DNA from: Bacillus sp. 7884-1
Lineage (GTDB): Bacteria; Bacillota; Bacilli; Bacillales; Cytobacillaceae
Length of the DNA stretch: 64,000 nt
Reading direction: 5' to 3'
NCBI RefSeq assembly: GCF_002272245.1
Contig: NZ_NPDD01000116.1
Coordinates: 1 to 64,000 of the forward strand
This document shows positions 1 through 9,151 of the stretch, piece after piece (the stretch's first letter is position 1; each line of letters begins with the position of its first letter). The notes beneath the pieces were generated by a model, which saw only the letters and a program-made list of their open reading frames with translations, made no database searches and was not told where the DNA came from. Both the position numbers and the translations under genes were made by a program.

Positions 1-147
1 AAATCAATATTTTTAGTGGAGTATTTTCTCTTAAAATGGGGGGAAATAAGCACAATTAATAGAATTTTATGAAAATACAGAAAATTAATTGATTAAAATA
101 TGTATAAAGGACTAGTTACGTATATGGTATTTTTGGACATTTTTTCA

Positions 148-279
148 CTATGTAGAAATATAATATTTATTGCCAAAATTGGAAAACAAATAAACGCCTG
201 TCGATAATATGACGATATTAGTAGGTCCTGGTGTAAAAGTAACAATAAAACAGTATATTAAAAAAGATGTAATATTCAT
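148..279 (-). pseudogene. LysE/RhtB-family amino-acid exporter, N-terminal remnant
   Basis: Read on the minus strand, an AAGGAG site precedes an ATG at 279 and a 43-residue peptide beginning MNITSFLIYCFIVTFTPGPT. This is the first membrane helix and the conserved FTPGPxN motif of LysE/RhtB transporters. The frame is lost after about 36 residues and stops at 148. A full family member has about 200 residues, so only the start survives and it cannot make a working transporter. Identification rests on the N-terminal motif alone. Confidence 0.6.
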
Positions 280-485
280 GAGGAAAACTCCTTTCAAGGT
301 AATCTCATAGAATTATACATCTTGAAAGTAAATGGCTGATAGTATATTATTGCAGGATTATTCTATAAAGTTAACTCTACAAATTTTGGGTGCCGATACG
401 TATTATTTCATTGTGTAGCATAAAATAAAGGCTTTGTTATCTTTGATTTTAAATAAAAGCTTAGGAGGTCTTCTTTCTTTCAAGC

Positions 486-515
486 AAAACCCCTTTGAGA
501 GAAGGGGTTTTTTTC
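486..515 (+). terminator. Rho-independent terminator-like hairpin
   Basis: AACCCCTT and AAGGGGTT pair around a short loop and are followed by a run of T on the plus strand. No gene ending just upstream is visible. The rest of 280-716 shows no coding region I can support. Confidence 0.6.
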
Positions 516-716
516 ACACTTTTATCTCGTTTTAGGTGAAAAAAGAAATCTACTTATTCATAATAAGTGGTGGTTATAACCTGTCTAGTAATCTTTTGAA
601 CTTTATAACCAAAGAATGCAAAGATAGGGGGGCTTTTCTTCCGATTGTCTGCATAGAATGTAGACAAGGATAAGTGCTCTCTCAATGAAAATAGTTAACC
701 TGGAGGGAATAACCTA

Positions 717-1637
717 ATGCATTTTATTGAAGATGTTAAAGACGTGAAATTTAGTTTTTTGGAAAAACCGCCAGCGTCGTCTATGACTTATGCCTTTGTT
801 TATGTTAATGATCACAATAAATACTATGCAGTTAAAAATGGAGAGCGTTTGTCACGTAGTGAATTGCGAATTGGCAAATATAAAAGGGTTTATACAGTTA
901 ATATGCAGCAGCAAACCATCACCTACAAGGAGGAAGTCCCATCGGCTACAAGAGGAAGAAGGTTTTCTGTCAATTTGTTTATCGACATTGCCGTTGAACA
1001 CCCCGAACGGGTAGTTCAACAAAATGCAGGAGAAATTGGCAACATTATTAACAATAATCTGCCCTTCTGGGTGGAGTCGGAAGCAAGATTTTATTCTATA
1101 GAAGAGGATCTGAGTTTTGCCCGGCATATTGAAGAATTTTTTCAAACCTCGCCATTAGTCAAGGTGTTAAGAGAGGCTGGTATTGTTGTTCGAAATGTTC
1201 GTGTTTTGATCCGGCAAGGTATTCGGGACCAGCGTCATGATGTGGCCATCGCCGATTTAGACCGGAGCGCAGAACTATCTGCCTATCAAGAGGCTCTGGA
1301 CTTGGAGGAGGCACGCCGGATTTCGGCCTCAATTAAAGAAGCCCTCCAAGCAGGTGATTTTATCACTGCTGGGAAGCTTGGAGAAAAGAATGAAATGGCA
1401 AAGCGGTTAGTGGAATCGGAGTTTAGCCAAAATCAAGCCTTCAAATATGAGGTAAACAAACAACTTTTTAACTTAATCAACGATCACTCTATTGACCAGT
1501 TTGAGGCAGAACAAAGATTGGCCAAGCTAAAAAAGCTATTCCCCTATCTCCCCGACAATCTGGAAAACATCAATAGAAAAAAACAGATTTCTGGTCCAAG
1601 GAGAGAACTTCCATCGTATTTAAATAAAGGAGATTAG
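717..1637 (+). CDS. Uncharacterised protein, possibly SPFH/band-7-like
   Basis: This is a 306-residue soluble protein with no signal peptide. GGAGGG lies 9 bases before the ATG. I do not recognise a named family. Residues about 80-210 have the look of an SPFH/band-7 domain: a beta segment (VNLFIDIAVEHPERVV), a helical part, a segment REAGIVVRNVRVLIRQGIRD, then a charged Ala/Glu-rich helix. That resemblance is inference from pattern only. The C-terminal 90 residues are helical and Lys/Glu-rich. The next gene starts 4 bases after the stop, so the two are almost certainly co-transcribed, and the partner is a membrane protein. The pair may form a membrane-associated complex. Confidence 0.6.
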   Translation: MHFIEDVKDVKFSFLEKPPASSMTYAFVYVNDHNKYYAVKNGERLSRSELRIGKYKRVYTVNMQQQTITYKEEVPSATRGRRFSVNLFIDIAVEHPERVVQQNAGEIGNIINNNLPFWVESEARFYSIEEDLSFARHIEEFFQTSPLVKVLREAGIVVRNVRVLIRQGIRDQRHDVAIADLDRSAELSAYQEALDLEEARRISASIKEALQAGDFITAGKLGEKNEMAKRLVESEFSQNQAFKYEVNKQLFNLINDHSIDQFEAEQRLAKLKKLFPYLPDNLENINRKKQISGPRRELPSYLNKGD

Positions 1638-1641
1638 GATT

Positions 1642-2376
1642 GTGGAATCCATTTTAAATCAGCTTTTTTGGATCTGGTCACTTATTTCTGTCCTGCCGGA
1701 ATGGATGCGTATTTTTTTGGCTCTCTTTGTGCTCCTGCAGGTCGCAAGGCTGAGTTTGTTGTACATGGTTCCTCCCTTCTTAAACTTGTTGTGCCGTTTG
1801 TTGAAAAAAATGCTTTATCTCCTTTCTTACCCAATCATGGCACCTCTTAGCACGATGCAAAGAAGCCGGAGAGAAGCAGGAAAATCTGGAATCCCTGTTT
1901 GGATTGATATCATTGAAGGAATGTTTGCCTTGTTCGAAAGATTTTTCAACAAAATGATTCAGCTTTTCATGAAACGGAAAAGGAATAAGACAAGGATTAA
2001 AAGATGGACCTTCTATTCTGCCACAGCTTTAGTGATTTTGCTTACTGCTGCAATCATGAACAATCCAAATGAGTGGTATACACAAAAATGGAAGAAAGCT
2101 GATGTATGGTTAAACCAAGAACATGTGCACATACAAGCAACCGGGGCTTCCCCTGATCAAAAAGAATTAATTTTAAATAAGAATTATGAAGAAGGCGGGA
2201 ATATTCGTGAAGTTCCCGCACTCACCGCGCCCCGTCTATACACTATTACAAATGGAGAAATAATGCTCTTTTTGAATGAAGAACAAGTAGATTCCAAAGG
2301 AATTAAGTGGCTAAAAGTTCAAACCGCAAACGGGATCGTAGGCTGGATTTCATCCTTGATTGTCAGGGAAAAATAA
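1642..2376 (+). CDS. Membrane protein with C-terminal SH3-like domain
   Basis: This 244-residue protein starts at GTG, with GGAG 9 bases upstream and a 4-base gap from the previous gene. Two hydrophobic segments lie at about residues 18-65, followed by a basic cytoplasmic stretch and a third hydrophobic helix at about 125-142 (SATALVILLTAAIM). The last 55 residues resemble a bacterial SH3 (SH3b) fold, ending KGIKWLKVQTANGIVGWISS, and would lie outside the cell. Such domains often bind peptidoglycan or peptides. Function is unknown; co-transcription with the preceding gene suggests they work together. Confidence 0.6.
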   Translation: MESILNQLFWIWSLISVLPEWMRIFLALFVLLQVARLSLLYMVPPFLNLLCRLLKKMLYLLSYPIMAPLSTMQRSRREAGKSGIPVWIDIIEGMFALFERFFNKMIQLFMKRKRNKTRIKRWTFYSATALVILLTAAIMNNPNEWYTQKWKKADVWLNQEHVHIQATGASPDQKELILNKNYEEGGNIREVPALTAPRLYTITNGEIMLFLNEEQVDSKGIKWLKVQTANGIVGWISSLIVREK

Positions 2377-2470
2377 TAAATTGAGTGGGATATTGCCGTC
2401 TTAGTGTCGCAATGAATTGAACAATTCCCATGATTTAATAATCCTTTTTCCAGTTCATAGAACAACCCAT

Positions 2471-2513
2471 TTAAGGAGAGTTGACTTCAATGTGAATAGT
2501 CCCCTCTCCTTAA
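2471..2513. terminator. Convergent terminator hairpin
   Basis: TTAAGGAGAG at 2471-2480 pairs with CTCTCCTTAA at 2504-2513, between two genes that end towards each other, so it could serve both. Confidence 0.55.
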
Positions 2514-2534
2514 ATAAATCTCTTCCTAATTGTG

Positions 2535-4472
2535 TTAATTCATATAGCGATATTCTCTTAGACTATTCAAAATAGAGATTTCCTGTAACAATTTCTCTCC
2601 AACATTTGTTTCTCTAACCTTTTTTCTCTTTAATTCTTCATCCACTACTCTTTTAATGGATAAAACATCTGTCCCGTTAAGTAGAACATCTTCTTTTGAA
2701 TTAAAATGCTTATGGGCGACCAGTTGCATACCGTAGGAATTATAAAGTAACGTATATCCAGCTATACCTGTAGTTGATTGATAAGCTTTGGAGAAACCAC
2801 CATCGATCACGATCATCTTACCATTTGCTTTAATTGGATTTTCTCCCTCAATTTCTTTAACCGGTGTATGGCCATTTATAATATGACCATGGTCAGGATT
2901 CAGATCAAATTCTGTAAGGATTTTGCGGCAAATTTCTTCATTTTCGCGTAAATGGTAATATGGGTTCTTTCTCTCTCTATGGGTTGCCTTGTCCTTAATA
3001 AAGTACCTCTCAAAAGTTGTCATTTCTCTTTTCCCAAAGAGTGATGAATATTCTCCTGTCCATAAATACCAGACCATATCAGTCGCAAGATCATCTGTCT
3101 CTTCAGGATGTGCAAAAGCATGCCGTAAATAATGTTCAAAAACATCAAGTAATTCACGACCTGCATGGGTATTATTTTCAATAGTCATTTTTTCCATATT
3201 CCCTTCTTCATCTAAAGGAATACAACCATGTATTAATAGGTTCCCGTTATATTTTAAATAAAGACTACCTTTCTTCAAAAGGAAATTCATATGTCTGGCC
3301 AGCTTTTCTGAATGCTGGACTGAAAATAATAATCTTTCCATAACCTGCTTTTCTTCTTCTAATAACTGATCAGGCTGCTCGGGATTTACAGTTGCAAAGC
3401 AAATATTTTCTAGAGGGTAGGTTTTCCCATAAATCGTTATTTCGTTCTTGTCATAATCAATTTTCTCCAGCAAAAGCCTTTCTGACATATTAAAATGCGG
3501 GCGCCGCTTTATAATAGGCATTTCGAGTTTGAACTGAATCATTGCAATAGCTTGATGAATTTTCGTTATTTGTAATTTTTCCTGATCAGATTGTTTCTTA
3601 TCTGAATGTACCTTAGGTCTGAAAGCTGGATTGTCCTCATAGTATTTCTCGGCAAGATTCAGAAGGGGTCTAAGATTGATTCCATATACATCTTCAATAA
3701 TATCCAGATTGTCGTATCTTGCGCAAATACGAATGATATTAGCGAGACAAACCATTGAACCAGCAAAAGCACCTAGCCATAGTACATCATGGTTTCCCCA
3801 CTGAATATCTACGGAATGATAATTGATCAGAGTATCCATGATTTTATCCGGTTCAGGTCCACGATCATAAATATCCCCAACCACATGAAGATGATCGACA
3901 ACTAGTCTCTGAGTTGTATAAGCGAGCCCTGTTATGAGTTTATCTGCCTGACCTAAGGAGATGATTTGCTGGACAATTTCTGTATAATATTGCTCCTTAT
4001 TTGTAGATTGATTCGTTTTGTATAGCAGCTCCTCTATTATAAACACAAACTGACTCGGCAATGCTTTTCGTAATTTCGAGCGTGTATATTTGAAGGAAGC
4101 ATGAGAAATAAGCCTTATCATCCGCTCAATGATTACTATATACCATTGGTTTAATTCATGTTCATTGACAAAATGATTTTTAATTAATTTTAATTTTTCT
4201 TCAGGATAATATACTAATGTTGCAAATTCATTTATTTCTTTTTCAAATAAAACATCTTGAAACAAGTCTCTGATTCTCTTTTTCACATTCCCTGATCCAT
4301 TTCTTAACACATGTTGAAACGCTTGATACTCCCCATGTAAATCACTGACAAAATGTTCTGTCCCCTTTGGTAGATTAAGAATGGCTTCCAGATTAATAAT
4401 TTCAGTTACCACTTTTTCTTCACAATCATATTTTTGGAGAAGTAAATCTAGATATTTTGAGTTCAAAATCAT
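2535..4472 (-). CDS. fbp: Fructose-1,6-bisphosphatase, class III
   Basis: The enzyme hydrolyses fructose-1,6-bisphosphate to fructose-6-phosphate in gluconeogenesis. It is the Firmicute-specific class III type, with a metallophosphatase core: [12 protein letters not shown] near residue 42, [14 protein letters not shown] near 200, [11 protein letters not shown] near 225, and a late INGHTPVKE motif with the metal-binding His. About 645 residues is the usual family length. A Met codon 8 residues further upstream (4496) is in frame, but GAAAGGGG lies 4 bases before the ATG at 4472, so the shorter start is preferred. It stands alone and has no gene partner in the window. Confidence 0.93.
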   Translation of the reverse strand: MILNSKYLDLLLQKYDCEEKVVTEIINLEAILNLPKGTEHFVSDLHGEYQAFQHVLRNGSGNVKKRIRDLFQDVLFEKEINEFATLVYYPEEKLKLIKNHFVNEHELNQWYIVIIERMIRLISHASFKYTRSKLRKALPSQFVFIIEELLYKTNQSTNKEQYYTEIVQQIISLGQADKLITGLAYTTQRLVVDHLHVVGDIYDRGPEPDKIMDTLINYHSVDIQWGNHDVLWLGAFAGSMVCLANIIRICARYDNLDIIEDVYGINLRPLLNLAEKYYEDNPAFRPKVHSDKKQSDQEKLQITKIHQAIAMIQFKLEMPIIKRRPHFNMSERLLLEKIDYDKNEITIYGKTYPLENICFATVNPEQPDQLLEEEKQVMERLLFSVQHSEKLARHMNFLLKKGSLYLKYNGNLLIHGCIPLDEEGNMEKMTIENNTHAGRELLDVFEHYLRHAFAHPEETDDLATDMVWYLWTGEYSSLFGKREMTTFERYFIKDKATHRERKNPYYHLRENEEICRKILTEFDLNPDHGHIINGHTPVKEIEGENPIKANGKMIVIDGGFSKAYQSTTGIAGYTLLYNSYGMQLVAHKHFNSKEDVLLNGTDVLSIKRVVDEELKRKKVRETNVGEKLLQEISILNSLREYRYMN

Positions 4473-4639
4473 GTATCCCCTTTCAAAATTCACCATTTAT
4501 TTTCTATCTAATAGATTGAGATTAATTTATTATTTTTATTATCAGATCAAATAATAGTTATTTTACTATTTAGAATTCTCCTGTCAACCAATCTTAATGA
4601 AAGATTATATTCTACATTTAACGTATTGATGAATTTGTT

Positions 4640-4677
4640 GAAAAAAGCCGCACACATTAATTTGATGTGATACGGCA
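4640..4677 (-). terminator. Rho-independent terminator
   Basis: On the minus strand, GCCG..CACAT pairs with ATGTG..CGGC, followed by TTTTTT. It lies just downstream of the transporter remnant at 4706, so it marks the original 3' end of that transcript. Confidence 0.75.
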
Positions 4678-4705
4678 ATGGAATTTATCGTTTGCTTGTT
4701 TTTTG

Positions 4706-5295
4706 TTAAACTGCTGTTTTATGTTTTGTTTTATTATGATTTTTTTGATAATTTATTAGATTCTCATACCCAATCTTGTTATTACCCCATGCTTTTTCAT
4801 ATTCCCAGCCAGTTAATTGTTCAAAAACCTGACGGGCTTCTGGAGTAACATCCTTTTTAGAGCCGCCATTTTTTAACCGCTCAATCTCATCTAAGAGAAT
4901 AACATGATTTTCTTTTGTTAATTTGTAACGATAAGAGATAATCAAACCTCCCGCTAAGAAGAAAAGGGTACCAAATAACAGAATAGAAATAATCATGGTT
5001 ACAGCAGATTCTGGTTGTGATCCTTGTCCAGATACAAAGCCTGCTTCTTGTAAGGCAACACTTACTAAAAAGACAGCTAAAGCTTGTGTTCCTTTCCTAA
5101 CTAAACTCATTACACCAGCGAACACACCTTCACGTCTTTGACCCGTTAAAGCTTCATCTACATCTGGAATAAAGGCATAGTTATTCCAAGGAATGTAGTT
5201 CAAACCACCACGACCTAACCCACAAATCCCAATCATCACAAACAATAATGCAGTTTTCCCCATTGATTTTTTCAATTCCGTATCCTTGCTCATTT
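4706..5295 (-). pseudogene. MFS sugar:cation symporter, C-terminal fragment
   Basis: About 195 residues match the end of a GPH/MFS-type sugar symporter. MGKTALLFVMIGICGLGRGG is followed by the DVDEALTGQRREGVFAGVMS loop typical of the GPH family, two hydrophobic helices and a hydrophilic tail. A full transporter has about 460 residues and 12 helices; here the first half is missing. Upstream the reading runs straight into a sensor-kinase remnant near 5285-5300, which shows a deletion fused two genes. The terminator at 4640 is kept. The fragment could in principle be translated from an internal ATG, but it is unlikely to work as a transporter. Confidence 0.75.
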
Positions 5296-6031
5296 TTAGC
5301 AACAAAATGATAGTTATTTATATCAACCATTCCTTTTTCTGAATAAAAAACGTGATCCCTATCTGAAATCACAATATTTCCAGCCCAATCTCCATTAGGT
5401 TTTGGTAAATCGCTTACAATAGTATCTAAATTAACACGAACCAGAAGTTTGCGATTTTTTCAAAGCTAAGGTTCTCATAAGAACGGATTAGGCGGACTGA
5501 AGTTAAATACCCATTATCGCCATCTAACTCCATCCAATGGTTTTCCCCTTCATACTTATCTGCCTGATTAAGTGCAAGATCCTTGTCCTTCTCTTTTAGT
5601 CGGTTACTGCTGGAACCGGCTAAAAATTCTCTTCCTGCAGAATCATACAGAAAAATGGATTGAATATATTTCTCAGAACCAACATATTTTACTAATTTAT
5701 CTTCAATTTCCTGTTCAAGGCGATAAATATCATATTTCTCTACATTTCCTTGAAGCTCTATTAAGATTCTTTGAATATCCTGATCAACTGCTATTTCATA
5801 GCTTACTTCTTCCACTCGTTCAAGTTTCTCTTCAATGCTGTTCGATGACATCATCAACACTTGTGAGGATTTTGCATAGATTTGCTCATCATAAAGGGAA
5901 AAAGCATATCGAATTCCTCCCAGTACAAACACTAGCGTGGTCACCATAATCAATGAAATCGTTAAAAAAAGCTTTACGTTCAGCTTAGAATTATTATAGA
6001 TATTCGTGAAGTAGAACCATAACTGTTTCAT
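5290..6031 (-). pseudogene. YesM-like sensor histidine kinase, N-terminal remnant
   Basis: The first 200 residues have one transmembrane helix (about 20-42, LFLTISLIMVTTLVFVLGGI) and the start of an extracellular sensor domain with coiled segments. This is typical of YesM-type kinases that sense sugars with an AraC-type response regulator. Near 5450 a one-base shift breaks the frame (the open frame ends FWFVLI). The other frame resumes with LVRVNLDTIVSDLPKPNGDW and continues to about 5295, where it joins transporter sequence. The second membrane helix, HAMP and kinase domains are absent, so the gene is dead. Confidence 0.7.
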
Positions 6032-6228
6032 GTAAATAAAAAAAGCTCCCTTAGTTGAAAAATAGCAAAATAATTCAATAAAATAATTTATTTTTTTATA
6101 AAACGGTTACAAAAAAACATTTCCACTACCTACATAATCATAGTGTAATAAAAATAGAAAATGATTCCCACCAAAAAACCGACTTTAATGTTTAAAAAAC
6201 AGTGGGTTCATTATCCCCATTTTCCTTT

Positions 6229-7047
6229 TTAAACCTCGGATGAAGTAATATTATTGATAGGATACAGATCAATAAACGACTGGGGTTGTTTTTCTCGGTA
6301 TTCTTTTGGTGTACATAATTTTATCTTTACAAAGTTGCGATTAAAGGACCGTATGCTTTCATAACCACAAAGGAAAGCAATTTCTGTAATATTTTTCTCT
6401 GTATAGATTAATAGATAACAGGCATAGTTTACTCTGGTTTCATTTAAAAAATCCACAAAAGACTTACTAATATGAGTATTAAAATACTTCGATAAATAGT
6501 TATAACTGTAACCTATTGTACCAGCGATACTTTTTAAAGAAATCGATTCTGTAAAATGGTCCTGGATATAGGTTAACAACTTATGGAGCAGCTCTGGATC
6601 TTGTTTTTCTCCTCTAATTAAGCTGGTTTGTCCCATTAGCTCTGATAATAATAAATAGAGACAGGCTTTTTGTTCTAGCAGATTTGGGTTATCTTTGAAA
6701 AGTGTCCTAGAAATTAGTGTATTCGCTTCCAAAGATAGGTTGAAAACTGGATTTTCAAGTGAACTATTTTCTATCATACTTTGAAATGTTGGAACATAGT
6801 CTGGCGAAAAAATACAAATTTTAGATAGAGAGTGTGATTTTGTAATAAACGAGTGAATCTCATATGGCAATATGAGTAAGAATTGTCCAGTTTTCAAATG
6901 AAAACTTCTTTGATTAATAATCACTTCCATTTCTCCATCAACGAGGAATAATAATTCATAACAACGGTGGAGATGGCTTGGAAAGTTTAGATTCATCGTT
7001 TGATAGTTTGATATTAAATCAAAATGGTGTGCTTCATATATTAACAT
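6229..7047 (-). CDS. AraC-family transcriptional regulator
   Basis: This 272-residue regulator has an N-terminal cupin-like sensor domain (FPSHLHRCYELLFLVDGEME, about residues 20-90). Its C-terminal pair of helix-turn-helix motifs spans about residues 175-262 (SLKSIAGTIGYSYNYLSKYF; NITEIAFLCGYESIRSFNRN). The frame is open further upstream to 7341, but that part overlaps the divergent oxidoreductase gene. The ATG at 7047, with GAGGA upstream, starts directly at the cupin domain and leaves a 132-base divergent promoter region. Position and family suggest it regulates the oxidoreductase-ThuA operon at 7180-10243; the inducer is unknown. Confidence 0.85.
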   Translation of the reverse strand: MLIYEAHHFDLISNYQTMNLNFPSHLHRCYELLFLVDGEMEVIINQRSFHLKTGQFLLILPYEIHSFITKSHSLSKICIFSPDYVPTFQSMIENSSLENPVFNLSLEANTLISRTLFKDNPNLLEQKACLYLLLSELMGQTSLIRGEKQDPELLHKLLTYIQDHFTESISLKSIAGTIGYSYNYLSKYFNTHISKSFVDFLNETRVNYACYLLIYTEKNITEIAFLCGYESIRSFNRNFVKIKLCTPKEYREKQPQSFIDLYPINNITSSEV

Positions 7048-7179
7048 GCTAAGAACATCCTCAGTAAAGAGTAAATTTTGTCTAGGATTATATAAGTTTT
7101 TACTTGTTGTGTCAAACCTGTAAATGATAGATTTATCGATATTAGAGTTATCTTGATGACATACAAAAGGAGATGCGCT

Positions 7180-8340
7180 ATGGAAAAAATTAGAATCGGA
7201 ATGGTCGGCTATAAATTTATGGGTAAAGCACACAGTCATGCTTACCGGGATCTTCCACTCTTTTTCCCGAATACGATTCATCCTGAAATGAAGGTTATTT
7301 GCGGCCGTGACCTTAATGGCGTGACAACTGCAGCCAAGCAATTCGGCTGGGAGGAATATACAACCGACTGGAAAAGCCTCTTAGAAAGAGATGACATTGA
7401 TTTAATCGATATCAATGCACCTAGTGATGTACATAAAGAAATAACGATTGCTGCTGCTCAAGCCGGCAAGCATGTTTTTTGCGAAAAACCGTTAGCGCTT
7501 ACATTGAAGGACTCGAGAGAAATGCTTGATGTCGTTGAGGCTGCTGGGGTCAAACATATGGTTGGATTTAACTATCGCTTTGCCCCCGCCGTAATGTTGG
7601 CTAAAAAGCTTATTGACGAAGGAAGGCTGGGCGATATCTATCATTTCCGTGCCTGGTTTTTACAAGATTGGCTCGTGGATCCAAACTTTCCGCTAGCCTG
7701 GAGACTTCAGAAAGAAATTGCAGGATCTGGCTCCCACGGAGACCTCGGGGCTCATTTAATCGATCTGTCTCACTATCTAATTGGCGATATAACCGAAGTA
7801 ATTGGTATGAACGAAACCTTTATTAAAGAACGGCCCATTCCGTCTCAGATGACAGGCTTATCAGCAAAAGGCAGCGAAAGTGATGAAAAGGGCGAAGTGA
7901 CAGTGGATGACGCTACCCTATTTTTATCTCGGTTTGCTAACGGAACTTTAGGAAGCTTTGAAGCTACTCGCTTTGCAGCTGGACATCGCTGTACCAATTC
8001 ATTTGAAATCAATGGCAGTAAAGGCAGTGTTATCTTTGATTTTGAACGGATGAATGAACTGCAAGTTTATTTCGTTGATGACCGAGACGATGTCCAAGGC
8101 TTCCGCCGTGTCTTAGCAACTGACCCACAGCACGCTTATGCGGAAAACTGGTGGCCGCCAGGACATACGATTGGTTATGAACATACATTTATTCATGAAA
8201 TTGTTGAACTTATGGAGTCTTTCCGGGAAGATCGACAGCCTGTTCCAAACTTCCTTGACGGCGTAAAGTGCCAGGAAGTCTTGGAAGCGGTTGATTTATC
8301 GATTGAAAAACGTCAATGGATCCGAATTTCTGACGTTTAA
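7180..8340 (+). CDS. Gfo/Idh/MocA-family NAD(P)-dependent oxidoreductase
   Basis: 386 residues. The N-terminal Rossmann fold begins IRIGMVGYKFMGKAHSHAY, followed by the family motif GKHVFCEKPLAL with the catalytic-site Lys near residue 100. The C-terminal alpha/beta domain includes GSGSHGDLGAHLIDLSHYLI, whose H/D residues line the active site. AAAAGGAG lies 6 bases before the ATG at 7180. These enzymes oxidise or reduce sugar and inositol hydroxyls. It is first in an operon with ThuA and a second family member, an arrangement common in disaccharide and keto-sugar catabolism; the substrate cannot be read from sequence. Confidence 0.88.
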   Translation: MEKIRIGMVGYKFMGKAHSHAYRDLPLFFPNTIHPEMKVICGRDLNGVTTAAKQFGWEEYTTDWKSLLERDDIDLIDINAPSDVHKEITIAAAQAGKHVFCEKPLALTLKDSREMLDVVEAAGVKHMVGFNYRFAPAVMLAKKLIDEGRLGDIYHFRAWFLQDWLVDPNFPLAWRLQKEIAGSGSHGDLGAHLIDLSHYLIGDITEVIGMNETFIKERPIPSQMTGLSAKGSESDEKGEVTVDDATLFLSRFANGTLGSFEATRFAAGHRCTNSFEINGSKGSVIFDFERMNELQVYFVDDRDDVQGFRRVLATDPQHAYAENWWPPGHTIGYEHTFIHEIVELMESFREDRQPVPNFLDGVKCQEVLEAVDLSIEKRQWIRISDV

Positions 8341-8365
8341 AAACATATAAAGGAGTGCTTTTACC

Positions 8366-9091
8366 ATGAAAAAAAGTGCATTGATTGTTTGGGGTGGATG
8401 GGATGGACATCAGCCAGAGCAGGTATCAGAAATTTTCAAAGGAATCCTTGAGGAAGAAAACTTCCAAGTAGAGGTATCCAATTCACTAGACTCTTATGGA
8501 GACAAGGAAAAGTTAAAATCATTGGATTTAATCGTTCCCCACTGGACGATGGGTGAAATTGAAAGAAAGTATGTCTTAAATATCTCTGAAGCAGTCTCTG
8601 CAGGTGTTGGTTTAGCTGGGTGCCATGGAGGAATGTGTGACTCTTTCCGTAATAATGTGGACTGGCAATTTATGACAGGCGGTAATTGGGTTGCCCATCC
8701 TGGAAATGATGGTGTGGAATACATGGTGAACATCAAGCATACCTCTAGTCCACTAGTAGAGGGTCTTTCCGATTTTAAAGTCGTTAGTGAGCAATATTAC
8801 CTTCACTACGATCCAGCTGTTGAAGTATTAGCTACCACTCGCTTTCCGGTTGTTGACGGCCCTTATGCTGCGAATAAAGCCATTGATATGCCAGTAGTAT
8901 GGACCAAACGCTGGGGTCTGGGAAATGTGTTTTATAGTTCATTAGGCCATCAAGCTAATATCATTGCCATGCCGGAAGTTTCACTCATTATGCGCCGTGG
9001 ATTTTTGTGGGCCACTGAAGGAAAAAAAAGAGATGCAGCGTCTAATTATGGAAATGTACGTAACTACACAGGTATGGGAGACAGTCAGTAA
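8366..9091 (+). CDS. ThuA domain-containing protein
   Basis: 241 residues of the ThuA (trehalose utilisation) fold, related to class I glutamine amidotransferases. ALIVWGGWDGHQPEQVSEIF opens the fold. VGLAGCHGGMCDSF occupies the nucleophile-elbow position, and VVWTKRWGLGNVFYSSLGHQ is the typical C-terminal motif. AAGGAG lies about 10 bases upstream of the ATG. It lies 25 bases after the first oxidoreductase gene and 60 before the second. The biochemical role of the family is poorly defined; known examples take part in sugar catabolism together with Gfo/Idh dehydrogenases, as the context here suggests. Confidence 0.85.
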   Translation: MKKSALIVWGGWDGHQPEQVSEIFKGILEEENFQVEVSNSLDSYGDKEKLKSLDLIVPHWTMGEIERKYVLNISEAVSAGVGLAGCHGGMCDSFRNNVDWQFMTGGNWVAHPGNDGVEYMVNIKHTSSPLVEGLSDFKVVSEQYYLHYDPAVEVLATTRFPVVDGPYAANKAIDMPVVWTKRWGLGNVFYSSLGHQANIIAMPEVSLIMRRGFLWATEGKKRDAASNYGNVRNYTGMGDSQ

Positions 9092-9151
9092 GTAAAGGGA
9101 ATTTCGAGGAGCTTATTGAAAGTTAAACATAATAAACTGGAGGATCCCCTA

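Noticed and set aside
7048-7341. N-terminal extension of the AraC regulator overlapping the divergent oxidoreductase
   Set aside because: The cupin domain begins at 7047; the extension overlaps a well-supported gene and its RBS.
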